A stretch of DNA of 50,283 bases, taken from contig NZ_CAJFCI010000014.1 of NCBI RefSeq assembly GCF_904061905.1, forward strand, positions 1 to 50,283, given 5' to 3'. The DNA is from Zestomonas carbonaria (GTDB lineage Bacteria; Pseudomonadota; Gammaproteobacteria; Pseudomonadales; Pseudomonadaceae). Made by a program: the position numbers and the translations under genes. The notes beneath the pieces are model-generated. The model worked only from the letters and a program-made list of their open reading frames with translations, had not been told where the DNA came from and ran no database searches. Of the stretch, positions 1-8,150 are shown one piece after another (position 1 is the first letter of the stretch; each line of letters starts with the position of its first letter).

Positions 1-189
1 GAAGTGTCGATGCACACCGAACCTCAGGCCCTCTCCCCCGGCCCCTCTCCCATAAATGGGAGAGGGGAGCAAAGCAGCACAACTCGGACCTGACCGTTCG
101 CACGGACAGTTCCCTCTCCCATTCATGGGAGAGGATTAGGGAGAGGGGCGAAGTGTCGAGGCACACCGAACCTCCGCCTCGTTCCGCCC
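1..189. repeat. Palindromic repeat pair, CTCTCCC family
   Basis: Intergenic DNA downstream of xenB. Two hairpins are visible: CCCCTCTCCCAT/ATGGGAGAGGGG at 42-67 (12-bp arms, 2-nt loop) and CCTCTCCCAT/ATGGGAGAGG at 113-134. The hairpins are bracketed by a 25-bp direct repeat starting GAAGTGTCGA (1-25 and 150-174, one mismatch). The same palindrome family recurs near 4070, 6790, 6870 and 17040. This looks like a REP/BIME-type element; it may also end xenB transcription. No gene seen. Confidence 0.75.
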
Positions 190-1239
190 TTACAACCGCG
201 GATAATCGATATAACCCACCGGCCCGGGCGCGTAGAAGGTCTCCGGGCGCGGCTCGTTGAGCGCGGCGTCCTGGGCGAAGCGTGCCGGCAGGTCGGGGTT
301 GGCGATGAAGGGGATGCCGAAGGCCACCGCGTCGGCCTGGCCTTTGGCGAGCAGGTCGTTGGCGCTGTCCTTGGTGAAGCGTTCGTTGGCGATGTAGACG
401 CCGCCGAAAGCCGCCTTCAGCTCGTTCAGCAGACTGTCGTCGGCCAGCTTCTCGCGGGAGCAGATGAACGCCACGCCGCGCTTGCCCAGTTCGCGGGCCA
501 CGTAGCCGAAGGTCTCGGCGAGGTTGGAGTCGCCCATGTCATGGGAGTCGGCGCGCGGCGCCAGGTGCACGCCGACCCGGCCGGCGCCCCATACCTCGAT
601 CACTGCGTCGGTGACTTCCAGCAGCAGCCGCGCGCGGTTCTCCAGCGAGCCGCCGTACTGATCGTCGCGCTGGTTGGTGCTGTCCTGCAGGAACTGGTCG
701 AGCAGGTAGCCGTTTGCCGCGTGGATCTCCACGCCATCGAAACCGGCGGCTTTGGCGTTCTCCGCGCCGGCCCGGTAGGCCTCGACGATATCGGCGATTT
801 CCTCGGTCTCCAGGGCGCGCGGGGTGACGTACTCCTTCAGCGGACGGACCAGGCTGACGTGGCCCTTCGGGGCGATGGCGCTGGGTGCCACCGGCAGCTC
901 GCCGTTCAGGTAGATCGGGTCGGAGATACGCCCGACGTGCCAGAGTTGCAGGACGATGCGCCCGCCGTTGGCGTGCACGGCCTTGGTGACATTGGTCCAG
1001 CCGCGTACCTGCTCGTCGGACCAGATGCCGGGCGTGTCCGGATAGCCGACGCCCATCGGTGTCACCGAAGTGGCTTCGCTGATGATCAGGCCGGCGGAGG
1101 CGCGCTGGGCGTAGTACTCGGCCATCAGCGCGTTGGGCACGCGGCCCTCGTCGGCACGGCAGCGGGTCAGCGGCGCCATGATGATGCGGTTGGGCAGTTC
1201 CAGTTCGCCGATGCGGATCGGGTCGAAAAGCGTAGTCAT
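190..1239 (-). CDS. xenB: NADH:flavin oxidoreductase, old yellow enzyme family (xenobiotic reductase XenB type)
   Basis: 349 aa, the usual length of the family. FMN-dependent ene-reductase expected to reduce activated C=C bonds and nitro compounds with NAD(P)H in the cytoplasm. The whole chain is one TIM barrel; the N-terminal MAPLTRCRA strand, the substrate-binding His173-x-x-Asn176 pair (HAAN) with Tyr178, and the DQYGGSLENR segment after it are all characteristic of the family. The ATG is preceded by AGGAGG at good distance. It is the last gene of an arsR-MFS-xenB run on the minus strand, only 30 bp after the MFS stop, so probably cotranscribed. The same trio is remembered from P. aeruginosa (PA4354-PA4356). 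Physiological substrate unknown; electrophile or quinone detoxification is the likely role. Confidence 0.9.
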   Translation of the reverse strand: MTTLFDPIRIGELELPNRIIMAPLTRCRADEGRVPNALMAEYYAQRASAGLIISEATSVTPMGVGYPDTPGIWSDEQVRGWTNVTKAVHANGGRIVLQLWHVGRISDPIYLNGELPVAPSAIAPKGHVSLVRPLKEYVTPRALETEEIADIVEAYRAGAENAKAAGFDGVEIHAANGYLLDQFLQDSTNQRDDQYGGSLENRARLLLEVTDAVIEVWGAGRVGVHLAPRADSHDMGDSNLAETFGYVARELGKRGVAFICSREKLADDSLLNELKAAFGGVYIANERFTKDSANDLLAKGQADAVAFGIPFIANPDLPARFAQDAALNEPRPETFYAPGPVGYIDYPRL

Positions 1240-1269
1240 GGATGAATCCTCCTGGGGGAATAGATGCGG

Positions 1270-2439
1270 TCAGTCGAGTACGGGTTCAAGTTCGCTGGCC
1301 TGGCGCTTGACGCCGAAGCCCAGCAGGGTGGCAAGGAGGGCGAACACGGCCAGCACGGCGGCGGCCAGCGGCACGCTGGTCAGCCCCAGCCCCTGGCTGA
1401 TGACCAGGCCGCCGACCCAGGCGCCGAGCGCGTTGCCGGCGTTGAAGGCGCCAATGTTGAGGGTCGACACCAGGTTCGGCGCGCCACCGCCGAGGCTGAC
1501 CACGTTGATCTGCAGGGCCGGCACCGCGGCGAACGCGGCGGCGGCCCAGAGGAACAGGGTGATTTCGGCGGCGAGCAGCGACTGGCTGGTCCAGGCGAAC
1601 AGCGCGGCGCTGGTGCCCAGGGCTACGGCCGCGCCGATCAGGCTGGTGCGCAGGCGCCAGTCGGCCAGGCGGCCGCCGATGTAGTTACCGACGGTCAGGC
1701 CGAGGCCGATCAGCAACAGCGTCCAGGTCACGCCGCTGGGCGTCACGCCGGTGACTTCGCCGAGCAGCGGCGCGATGTAGGTGAACAGGGCGAATACCGA
1801 AGCGGAGAACAGCACGGTGGTCGATAACGCCAGCCAGAATCCGGCGCCGCGCAGGGCGGAGAACTCGCGGCGCAGGTCGGCCTTCTCCTGCGGCTGGTCG
1901 CCGGGCAGCGCACGCCACAGGCCGATCAGCGCCAACACGCCGATACCGGTGACCGCCCAGAAGGTTGCGCGCCAGCCGGCGACCTGACCGAGCGCGGTGC
2001 CCAGCGGCACACCGAGCACGTTGGCCAGGGTCAGGCCGGTGAACATCAGCGCCACCGCCTGGGCGCGGCGGTTCTCCGGCACCAGGCTGGCGGCGACCAC
2101 TGAACCGATGCCGAAGAAGGCGCCGTGGCAGAGCGCGGTGACCACCCGGGCGAACATCAGCAGGCCGTAGTCGGCGGCCAGCGCGCAGAGTAGGTTGCCG
2201 GCGATGAACACGCCCATGAGCACCAGCAGCGCGCGTTTGCGCGCCAGGTTGGCGGTGGCGACGGCCATGAACGGCGCGCCGATGGCAACGCCCAGGGCAT
2301 AGCCGGTGACCAGCCAGCCGGCACCGGGGATCGACACGCCGAGGTCGGCGGCCACGTCCGGCAGCAGCCCCATGATGACGAATTCCGTGGTGCCGATGGC
2401 GAATGCGGACAAAGCGAGGACGAGAAGAGAAACGGGCAT
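1270..2439 (-). CDS. MFS transporter, DHA1/AraJ-type drug efflux family
   Basis: 389 aa, about 12 hydrophobic segments, no signal peptide: an inner-membrane proton-driven exporter of the 12-TM DHA1 group. The first helix (FAIGTTEFVIMGLLPDVA) and the following PGAGWLVTGYALG are typical of AraJ/YdhP-like exporters. The ATG is preceded by AAGGAG. It lies between an ArsR-family regulator (87 bp upstream) and xenB (30 bp downstream), which suggests an inducible efflux-plus-reduction detoxification unit. Substrate cannot be read from sequence. Confidence 0.88.
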   Translation of the reverse strand: MPVSLLVLALSAFAIGTTEFVIMGLLPDVAADLGVSIPGAGWLVTGYALGVAIGAPFMAVATANLARKRALLVLMGVFIAGNLLCALAADYGLLMFARVVTALCHGAFFGIGSVVAASLVPENRRAQAVALMFTGLTLANVLGVPLGTALGQVAGWRATFWAVTGIGVLALIGLWRALPGDQPQEKADLRREFSALRGAGFWLALSTTVLFSASVFALFTYIAPLLGEVTGVTPSGVTWTLLLIGLGLTVGNYIGGRLADWRLRTSLIGAAVALGTSAALFAWTSQSLLAAEITLFLWAAAAFAAVPALQINVVSLGGGAPNLVSTLNIGAFNAGNALGAWVGGLVISQGLGLTSVPLAAAVLAVFALLATLLGFGVKRQASELEPVLD

Positions 2440-2526
2440 CGCCGGCTCCTTGGAAGGTGAATGCGGAGGTTGTCGCGCCAGGTTCCCTACGAGAAGTGTC
2501 CGCGCTCGACGATTTCCGTACCGAAC

Positions 2527-2829
2527 CTAGAGTTCTTCGCCTATCCGGCGGAGGAATTCGGCGATGTTCCGTTCATCGCGCTTGAAGAAGTTCCACTGGC
2601 CGACCTTGCGGCTGGTCACAAGTCCGGCACGTTGCAGGGTCGCCAGGTGCGCCGACACGGTTGATTGCGACAGGCCGCAGCGCTCGTCGAACTTGCCGGC
2701 GCAGACGCCGATCTCGAACGGGTGGTCCTGTTCGACGAAATGCTTTTCCGGTTCCTTCAGCCACTCCAGCATCTCGCGTCGCAGCGGGTGGGAGAGGGCC
2801 TTGAGGACTTCGTCGAGATCTATGGGCAT
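2527..2829 (-). CDS. ArsR/SmtB-family transcriptional regulator
   Basis: 100 aa winged-helix protein, normal size for ArsR repressors. The recognition helix is CGLSQSTVSAHLATLQ (51-66), followed by the wing GLVTSRKVGQWNFFKR. The metal-binding ELCVCDL motif of arsenic/cadmium sensors is absent; Cys43 and Cys51 are the only cysteines and could form a thiol or electrophile sensor (inference). No clear Shine-Dalgarno sequence precedes the ATG. It heads an arsR-MFS-xenB run and probably represses it from the palindrome at 2868-2887. Confidence 0.88.
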   Translation of the reverse strand: MPIDLDEVLKALSHPLRREMLEWLKEPEKHFVEQDHPFEIGVCAGKFDERCGLSQSTVSAHLATLQRAGLVTSRKVGQWNFFKRDERNIAEFLRRIGEEL

Positions 2830-2867
2830 GGAGGCGAACCGCTGTATATCGTGTTGCAGCGAACTTT

Positions 2868-2887
2868 ATATCGTTCAAAAGCGATAT
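2868..2887. promoter_or_regulatory. Candidate ArsR-family operator
   Basis: Inverted repeat ATATCG-N8-CGATAT, 39 bp upstream of the arsR start codon and about 100 bp before acpH. ArsR-family proteins commonly bind ATA-N-TAT palindromes overlapping their own promoter. Further AT-rich half-sites (ATCGATT, CCGATAG) follow directly. Assignment to this regulator is by position. Confidence 0.5.
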
Positions 2888-2987
2888 GTGATCGATTCGA
2901 CCGATAGTCTTTATCGAGCGGCGTGATGTTTGCCGCCAGGTCATGGCATGCGCACCATAGGCACATCGGTTTCATCCGGACCTGGCC

Positions 2988-3569
2988 ATGAACTACCTCG
3001 CTCACTTGCACCTCGGCGGCTCGCAGCCGGCACAACTGCTCGGCAGCCTGTACGGCGACTTCGTCAAGGGCGGCCTGGCGGGACGTTTCCCGGGCGATAT
3101 CGAGGCGGCCATCCGCCTGCACCGGCGCATCGACGCCTTCACCGACCAGCATCCGCTGGTCGCCGAAGCCAAGGCGCGCTTTCCACGCGAACGGCGGCGC
3201 ATGGCCGGGATCGTCCTCGACGTGTTCTTCGACCACTGCCTGGCGCGCGACTGGGAGCGCTATGCCGAGGAGCCGCTGCCGGCATTCACCGCGCGGGTCT
3301 ATCGCGCCCTGGCCGAAGCGGACGAATTGCCCGGCCGCCTAGCGCTGATCGCCCCGCGCATGGCGGCGCAGGACTGGCTGGGCAGCTACCGCGATTTCGC
3401 TGTCGTCGAGCGGGTGCTCGGTGGCATGGGCCAACGTCTGTCGCGCCCCGGACTGCTGGCCGGGACCTGGGAAGACCTGGAGGAGCTGTACGAGCCGCTC
3501 AGCGAGGATTTCCGGCGTTTCTACCCGCTGTTGCAGCGCTTCACGAATGAGGCATTGATCACATTTTGA
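2988..3569 (+). CDS. acpH: Acyl carrier protein phosphodiesterase (AcpH, DUF479)
   Basis: 193 aa, the usual length of AcpH. The enzyme removes the 4'-phosphopantetheine group from holo-ACP, giving apo-ACP, in the cytoplasm. The N-terminus MNYLAHLHLG and the LLGSLYGDFVKG and GIxxHRxID-like stretch (AIRLHRRIDAFTDQHP) are signature segments of the family; the last conserved block is LYEPLSEDFRRFYP. Only a weak ribosome site (CCGGA) precedes the ATG, but the N-terminus matches the family exactly. Its stop codon overlaps an Anr-type box serving the next gene. Confidence 0.9.
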   Translation: MNYLAHLHLGGSQPAQLLGSLYGDFVKGGLAGRFPGDIEAAIRLHRRIDAFTDQHPLVAEAKARFPRERRRMAGIVLDVFFDHCLARDWERYAEEPLPAFTARVYRALAEADELPGRLALIAPRMAAQDWLGSYRDFAVVERVLGGMGQRLSRPGLLAGTWEDLEELYEPLSEDFRRFYPLLQRFTNEALITF

Positions 3570-3579
3570 CCTGTATCAA
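3566..3579 (+). promoter_or_regulatory. Anr/FNR box upstream of universal stress gene
   Basis: TTGAC-CTGT-ATCAA matches the FNR/Anr consensus TTGAY-N4-ATCAA perfectly and begins inside the acpH stop codon region. Its centre (3572.5) lies about 42 bp before a plausible start near 3614-3615 that follows a CAATAG -10-like element (3604-3609): class II activator geometry. Low-oxygen induction of the downstream gene is the prediction, in line with Anr-dependent usp genes known in P. aeruginosa. Confidence 0.75.
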
Positions 3580-3641
3580 GCGGTCTTCCGTGAAAAAGGC
3601 GTGCAATAGCACCGTAGTCACAGCAAGTACGGAGGTGCGCC

Positions 3642-4013
3642 ATGCAGTCGTTGATGCTGGCGACCGATCTTTCCTCGGCCGCGGAGCCGGCCCTGCGCCG
3701 GGCTGCCGCGTTGGCGCGTAAATACCACTGTCCCTGGTTCATCCTGCACGTGGTCGAGGACGAAACGCCACAGGCGGGCCAGCAGTCGGCCGGGCATCTG
3801 GAGCGACGCATGGAGATGCTTGCGCGCCTGGCCGGGCGTGCGCCGGAAATCTGGATCGAGCACGGCGACGTGGTCGACCAGGTCATGGCCTGCGCGCGCT
3901 GGGCGGAAGTCGACCTGCTGGTGCTTGGCGCCGGCAGCCTGGGTGGTTACCTGCGCGACCTGCCATGCGAAATGCTGGTCGTGCCACATGCCCGGAACGC
4001 AAAAGCCGCCTAG
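3642..4013 (+). CDS. Universal stress protein (UspA-like)
   Basis: 123 aa single Usp domain, slightly short for the family (usually about 140-150). It starts with the Usp beta strand (MLATDLSSAAEPALRRAAALARKY) and a second strand FILHVVED; the C-terminal VDLLVLGAGSLGGYLRDLPCEMLVVPH fits the end of the fold, although the usual ATP-binding GxxGxxxx(G)S is imperfect (GAGSLGGYLR). GGAGG precedes the ATG. A perfect Anr box lies 62 bp upstream, so expression under oxygen limitation is expected. The exact molecular role of this subfamily is not established. Confidence 0.85.
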   Translation: MQSLMLATDLSSAAEPALRRAAALARKYHCPWFILHVVEDETPQAGQQSAGHLERRMEMLARLAGRAPEIWIEHGDVVDQVMACARWAEVDLLVLGAGSLGGYLRDLPCEMLVVPHARNAKAA

Positions 4014-4066
4014 GGCCTGTCGTCAGTTCCGTCCCCCAGGCTCTGTGCTCTCCCGCCACACCGTTC

Positions 4067-4118
4067 AGCCCCCTCTCCCCTCGGAGCGGGGCGCGCAGCC
4101 AGGGTTGGGGTGAGGGGC
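4067..4118. repeat. CTCTCCC-family palindromic repeat
   Basis: CCCCCTCTCCCC at the left and GGGTTGGGGTGAGGGGC at the right form an imperfect stem; it is followed by GAAGTGTCG, the same flank as in the 1-189 copy. It lies between the convergent usp and olsA genes and may act as a bidirectional terminator. Confidence 0.6.
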
Positions 4119-4223
4119 CGAAGTGTCGCAGCAGTCCATAGCCTGGCTGGAACCAGGGCAGTTCACAATCAGTGGGAAACGCACATCCCATCGTCCCGAC
4201 CGAAACAGGATATGAAACGAGCT

Positions 4224-4997
4224 TCAGGCCGCCAGCGCCTGTTCCGGGGCCGTGCCGAACAACGCCGCGTGCACCGACAACTGAGCGCGGCGGGCCAGCT
4301 CGGCACGCTCCAGCCCCAGGCTGGCGAGCGGGGCGAGCAGGTCGATGCGCACTTCCAGGCAGTCCTCGGCGAACAGCCGCAGCAGGTGCGATAGCAGGTC
4401 GTCGTCGCCGATGAACGGCGCGATGCGATGGTCGCTCTCACCAGCGCGGCGGTAGCTGATCGCCACCGGTTGCACGGCGACCCCGGAGTCGATGGCGGCG
4501 CCCAGCAGGCGGCCGTGGAAGGTGCGCAGCGCGCGACCGTCGGTGGTGGTGCCTTCGGGGAATACCAGCACCGAGCGTCCGCTTCGCAGGCTGTCGGCCA
4601 TGCGCCGTTGCAGCAGCGCGCTGTCGCCCGAGCCACGGCGGATGAACAGGGTCCCGGCCTGGTGCGCCAGCCAGCCGGCCAGCGGCCAGGTGCGGACCTC
4701 GGCCTTGGACAGGAAGGTCAGCGGGGAGAGCATGCCGAGCAGTGGGATGTCGGTCCACGACACGTGGTTGCTGACCCACAGCATCGGCCGCTCGGGCAGC
4801 GTGCCGTGTACCTCGACGCGGAACGGCAGGGCGCCGTTCAGGCGTTGCAGGTACCAGCGCGTCAGGCGCTGGCGCAGGCCCGCCAGTTCGTGGCGGCCGA
4901 GCCGTTGCACCGTCGCCACGCCGCCAGCCAGCAGCACGCCGACGCCGAGCACCGCGAGCAGCCGGGCGACCCGCCCGTACAGGCGCAGGCGCTTCAT
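4224..4997 (-). CDS. olsA: O-acyltransferase OlsA (lyso-ornithine lipid / 1-acylglycerol-3-phosphate type)
   Basis: 257 aa PlsC-like acyltransferase that adds the second fatty acid to lyso-ornithine lipid at the inner membrane. An N-terminal hydrophobic helix (about 11-30) is followed by the catalytic NHVSWTD block (His78-x4-Asp83) and by [10 protein letters not shown] (Glu148), the glycerol-phosphate-acyltransferase motifs I and III. The ATG is chosen because it overlaps the olsB stop as ATGA, the usual coupling of these two genes. Ornithine lipids are membrane lipids often made under phosphate limitation. Confidence 0.9.
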   Translation of the reverse strand: MKRLRLYGRVARLLAVLGVGVLLAGGVATVQRLGRHELAGLRQRLTRWYLQRLNGALPFRVEVHGTLPERPMLWVSNHVSWTDIPLLGMLSPLTFLSKAEVRTWPLAGWLAHQAGTLFIRRGSGDSALLQRRMADSLRSGRSVLVFPEGTTTDGRALRTFHGRLLGAAIDSGVAVQPVAISYRRAGESDHRIAPFIGDDDLLSHLLRLFAEDCLEVRIDLLAPLASLGLERAELARRAQLSVHAALFGTAPEQALAA

Positions 4998-5752
4998 ACC
5001 GCGGCCTTGAAGTGGCGCGCGTAGCGTGGGCACAGCTCGTCGCGCTTGAGCAGGATGAACACGTCGGCGACCTGGAACTCCCGGTCCCAGCACGGCTCGC
5101 CGCAGACTTTCGCGCCAAGGCGCATGTAGGCCTTGAGCAGCGGCGGCATTTCGGCGATCACGTTGCCCGGCAGGTCCAGTTCCGGCAGCGGGTTCTTCGG
5201 CTCGGCGCGCAGGTGCTCGGTGCACAGGTGGCGTTCGCGCAGGCGCTGCATGATCGCCTGCGCCTGGATGCCGCCGTCCTGCATGGAGATGCTGGCGCAG
5301 CCCATCAGGTAGCGGTAGCCGCCCTCGTTGAGCACCTCGGCCAGCTCGCCCCACAGCACGGCGATGGTCGCGCCGTTGCGGTAGGCGGCGTCGACGCAGG
5401 TGCGGCCGATCTCCAGCACCGGCCCCTGCAGGCCGGCCAGGCCGTGCAGGCTGAACTCTTCCTCGCTGTAGAAGCGGCCCAGGCTGGCGGCGGCGCGATG
5501 GTCGAGCAGGCGGGTGGTGGCCACCAGCTTGCCGCTGTCCAGGTCGCGCACGCCGATGTGCGAGCAGTGGCTGTCGAAGTCGTCCATGTCCAGGCCCAGT
5601 TCGGCTCCCTTGAGCTTGGCGTCGAACTCGCGGCTGAACACTTCGAAGCGCAGGGCCTGGGCCTCGCGCAGGGCGGCCTCGCCATGCAGGCGCTCGGCTT
5701 GCAGGCGGCGTGGCTGGTTGTTGCGGTCGCGGCTGCGGGTGCTCGCGGTCAT
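4994..5752 (-). CDS. olsB: L-ornithine N(alpha)-acyltransferase OlsB
   Basis: 252 aa. Transfers a 3-hydroxyacyl group from ACP to ornithine, the first step of ornithine-lipid synthesis. The GNAT-like core reads [15 protein letters not shown] (family RxxVF region), [29 protein letters not shown] (conserved E-x-G-R-x-C-V) and YLMGCASIS, followed by a C-terminal [30 protein letters not shown] block. I start at the ATG preceded by GGAGGAA; a longer in-frame extension upstream has no ribosome site. Coupled to olsA by a 4-bp overlap. Divergent from the gene at 5875, with a 122-bp shared control region. Confidence 0.9.
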   Translation of the reverse strand: MTASTRSRDRNNQPRRLQAERLHGEAALREAQALRFEVFSREFDAKLKGAELGLDMDDFDSHCSHIGVRDLDSGKLVATTRLLDHRAAASLGRFYSEEEFSLHGLAGLQGPVLEIGRTCVDAAYRNGATIAVLWGELAEVLNEGGYRYLMGCASISMQDGGIQAQAIMQRLRERHLCTEHLRAEPKNPLPELDLPGNVIAEMPPLLKAYMRLGAKVCGEPCWDREFQVADVFILLKRDELCPRYARHFKAAV

Positions 5753-5874
5753 CTGGTTCCTCCGTTCGCCTTGCGGCCTGTTGCCTTTGTTGTGCAAGCT
5801 CAACCTATGTAACCCCGGTGTCACCGACATGACCGATCGGTGATGCTTGTATGACAGCCAAAGGAGAACGCCCC

Positions 5875-6756
5875 ATGCCATGGCAGCGCTTGCTGGAGAC
5901 CCGTGACCGCTTGCCCGCCGCGGCCCTGGACGACTGGTTCGCCGCGTTGCGCGACCGCCTCGGCGGCGCGCCGACGCCGTTCGAGCTGGCGTTGCTCGGC
6001 GGGCGCCTCGCGGCCACGCCGGGGCTGGCCTTTCTCGCCGGCTACCAGGCGGCGCTGCGCGCGTTGTGGCCGTCGGCGCCGGCGAGCCTCGGCGCGTTGT
6101 GCGTGACCGAGAACAAGAGCGTGCGTCCGGCCGACTTGCAGACCCGCCTGGATGGGTTGGTCCTGAACGGCCGCAAGGATTTCGTCACCGCCGCCGATGC
6201 GGCCGACTGGCTGCTGGTCGCCGCCCGCGACGAAGCTCCCGGCGAGGCGCCGCGCGTGGCTCTGGGCGTGGTCTACAACGGCGCCGCCGGCGTGCGTATC
6301 GAGATCCTGCCGGCGCTGCCGCTGATGCCGGATATCAGCCATGGCCGGCTGTATCTGGACGGCGCCCATTGCGAACGGCTGGCTGGCGACGGCTGGGACG
6401 ACTACGTCAAACCCTTCCGCAGCCTCGAAGACCTGCATGTGCTGTGCGCGGTGACCGCCTGGCAGTACGGCATCGCCGACGAGCACGGCTGGCCGCAGGA
6501 ACTGCGCCTGCAACTGCTCGGCCTGCTCGCCGGCTGCGCCGAAGTGGCCCGCCAGCCGGTGCGCGCCGCCGCCAGCCACGTACTGCTCGGTGGCCTGTAC
6601 GCCCAGCAGGTGGCCCTGCTTTCGCAGATCGACGCTGCCTTCGCAGCCGGCCCGGCGGAGCTGGCGTCCGTCTGGCAGCGCGACCAGCGCCTGCTAGATG
6701 TGGCGAGTGGGGCGCGGAGCAAGAGGTTGGAGAAGGCGTTGGGGAGTTTTGTGTAG
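5875..6756 (+). CDS. Acyl-CoA dehydrogenase-like protein, short
   Basis: 293 aa. A middle segment [20 protein letters not shown]... followed by [22 protein letters not shown] looks like the acyl-CoA dehydrogenase FAD-binding beta domain, but the protein is about 100 residues shorter than true acyl-CoA dehydrogenases and the catalytic C-terminal four-helix domain with its Glu is not evident. The ATG at 5875 is preferred over an in-frame ATG 24 bp upstream because AAGGAGAA lies between them at proper spacing. A homologous hypothetical gene sits next to olsBA in P. aeruginosa by memory. Function unknown; possibly a flavin-binding but non-canonical paralogue. Confidence 0.7.
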   Translation: MPWQRLLETRDRLPAAALDDWFAALRDRLGGAPTPFELALLGGRLAATPGLAFLAGYQAALRALWPSAPASLGALCVTENKSVRPADLQTRLDGLVLNGRKDFVTAADAADWLLVAARDEAPGEAPRVALGVVYNGAAGVRIEILPALPLMPDISHGRLYLDGAHCERLAGDGWDDYVKPFRSLEDLHVLCAVTAWQYGIADEHGWPQELRLQLLGLLAGCAEVARQPVRAAASHVLLGGLYAQQVALLSQIDAAFAAGPAELASVWQRDQRLLDVASGARSKRLEKALGSFV

Positions 6757-6775
6757 GTTTTTGTGGGGGGATACT

Positions 6776-6900
6776 CCGCCCCTCACCCCAGCCCTCTCCC
6801 GTAGGGAGAGGGAGTATGCGTGCATGGCCTTGGCTCCGTGCTCCACCCGCAACTCCGAACAGTCCCCTCTCCCTCTGGGAGAGGGTTAGGGTGAGGGGCT
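6776..6900. repeat. CTCTCCC-family palindromic repeat pair
   Basis: Two hairpins, CCCTCTCCC/GGGAGAGGG at 6792-6812 and again at 6865-6885, bounded by CCCCTCACCCCAG on the left and TTAGGGTGAGGGG on the right, so the two copies also form one large inverted repeat of BIME type. It fills most of the 275-bp gap between the acyl-CoA-dehydrogenase-like gene and the serine hydrolase gene. Confidence 0.75.
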
Positions 6901-7031
6901 GCCTCAATCACAACACCGAACCTCATCCCGCCCACAAGACGAAACGCCGCCAAGCACGACACTTTCCACGCTATCGAGCGTCATTCGCGGCGTGCTAGGG
7001 TGCGTGCGTCCCGACAACAAGAGGCCCCTCG

Positions 7032-8150
7032 ATGCCCATCCCCACCTTGCGCCGCCTGAGCCTGAGTCTCGCGCTGTGCGCCGTCACTCCGCTGGCCTGT
7101 GCCGAAACCTGGCCCGGCGCCGACTGGTCCAGCGCCCCGGCCCCGCGTAGCGCCGCCGTCGAGGCCCTGGAAACCTATGCCTTTCCCTCCCGCGACGACG
7201 CTACCCGCGAGGGTGTGCGCACCGACGCGCTGCTGGTGGTGCGCGACGGCGCCATCGTCTACGAGCGCTACGCCGGGCCGACCAGGGCCGACACCCCGCA
7301 CCTGACCTGGTCGGTGAGCAAGAGCCTGCTCGCCGCCACCCTCGGCACCGCCTACCGTGATGGACGTTTCAAGCTCGACGAGCCGGCGGCCAGGTACTAC
7401 CCGGCGCTGGCCGAGCATCCGCAACTGAAGGTCGGCCACCTGCTCAACTGGGCGTCCGGCCTGGCCTGGCAGGAAGGTTACGAATACGCGCCGCTGACTT
7501 CCTCGGTGGTGGCGATGCTGTACACCCGTGGGCGTGGCGACATGGCCGGCTTCACCGCCGGTTTCCGTGAGGAAGTCGCGCCCGGCAGCCGTTTCCGTTA
7601 TTCCAGCGGCGACAGCAACCTGCTCTCGGCGGTGCTGCGCGGCGTGGTCGGCGAGCAGGCCTACCGGGACTACCCGTGGACCGCGCTGTTCGAGCCGCTG
7701 GGCATCACCAGCGCGGTGTGGGAGCGCGACGGGGAGGGCACCTTCGTCGGCTCCTCCTATACCTACATGACCGCCCGCGACCTGGCCCGCATCGGCCTGC
7801 TGATGCAGCGCGACGGCCGCTGGGGCGAGCGCCAGTTGCTGCCGCCGGCGTGGGTCGCCTTCAACCGCACGCCATTCGCCAACTACCAGGGCAATCCCGA
7901 CAAGCCCGGCGAGGCGGTGCCGGGCGGGCACTGGTGGCTCAACCAGCCGCTGAACGGCAAGCCCAGGCCCTGGCCGGATGCGCCCGAGGAGCTGTTCGCC
8001 GCGCTCGGCCACTGGGGGCAGGCGCTCTACGTGTCGCCCGACGAGAAACTGGTGGTGGTGCGCTACGCCGATGACCGCGACGGCAGCTACTCCCACAACG
8101 AACTGCTCAAGCGCGTGCGGGCCGCCTTCGCCGAGGAGAATGCGCAATGA
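7032..8150 (+). CDS. Exported serine hydrolase, beta-lactamase/NylB-like family
   Basis: 372 aa. Residues 1-24 form a signal peptide ending ACA. The penicillin-binding-type nucleophile motif is Ser94-Val-Ser-Lys97 (TWSVSKSLL); a YSSGDSNLL segment supplies the second motif Tyr-Ser, and ALGHWGQALYV near the C-terminus occupies the KTG position as HWG, as in class C/NylB-like esterases and 6-aminohexanoate-dimer hydrolases. Expected in the periplasm. Substrate unknown; esterase or amidase action is more likely than beta-lactam resistance. Its stop overlaps the next gene (ATGA), so the two are translationally coupled. Confidence 0.85.
   Translation: MPIPTLRRLSLSLALCAVTPLACAETWPGADWSSAPAPRSAAVEALETYAFPSRDDATREGVRTDALLVVRDGAIVYERYAGPTRADTPHLTWSVSKSLLAATLGTAYRDGRFKLDEPAARYYPALAEHPQLKVGHLLNWASGLAWQEGYEYAPLTSSVVAMLYTRGRGDMAGFTAGFREEVAPGSRFRYSSGDSNLLSAVLRGVVGEQAYRDYPWTALFEPLGITSAVWERDGEGTFVGSSYTYMTARDLARIGLLMQRDGRWGERQLLPPAWVAFNRTPFANYQGNPDKPGEAVPGGHWWLNQPLNGKPRPWPDAPEELFAALGHWGQALYVSPDEKLVVVRYADDRDGSYSHNELLKRVRAAFAEENAQ

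Noticed and set aside
5753..5874. Pho box before olsB
   Set aside because: Only one CTGTCAT half is present and the second half does not fit at the 11-bp period; phosphate control remains a literature-based idea only.
7032..8150. Beta-lactam resistance gene
   Set aside because: SxxK and HWG motifs fit esterase/NylB-like enzymes; nothing specific to beta-lactamase classes A, C or D.
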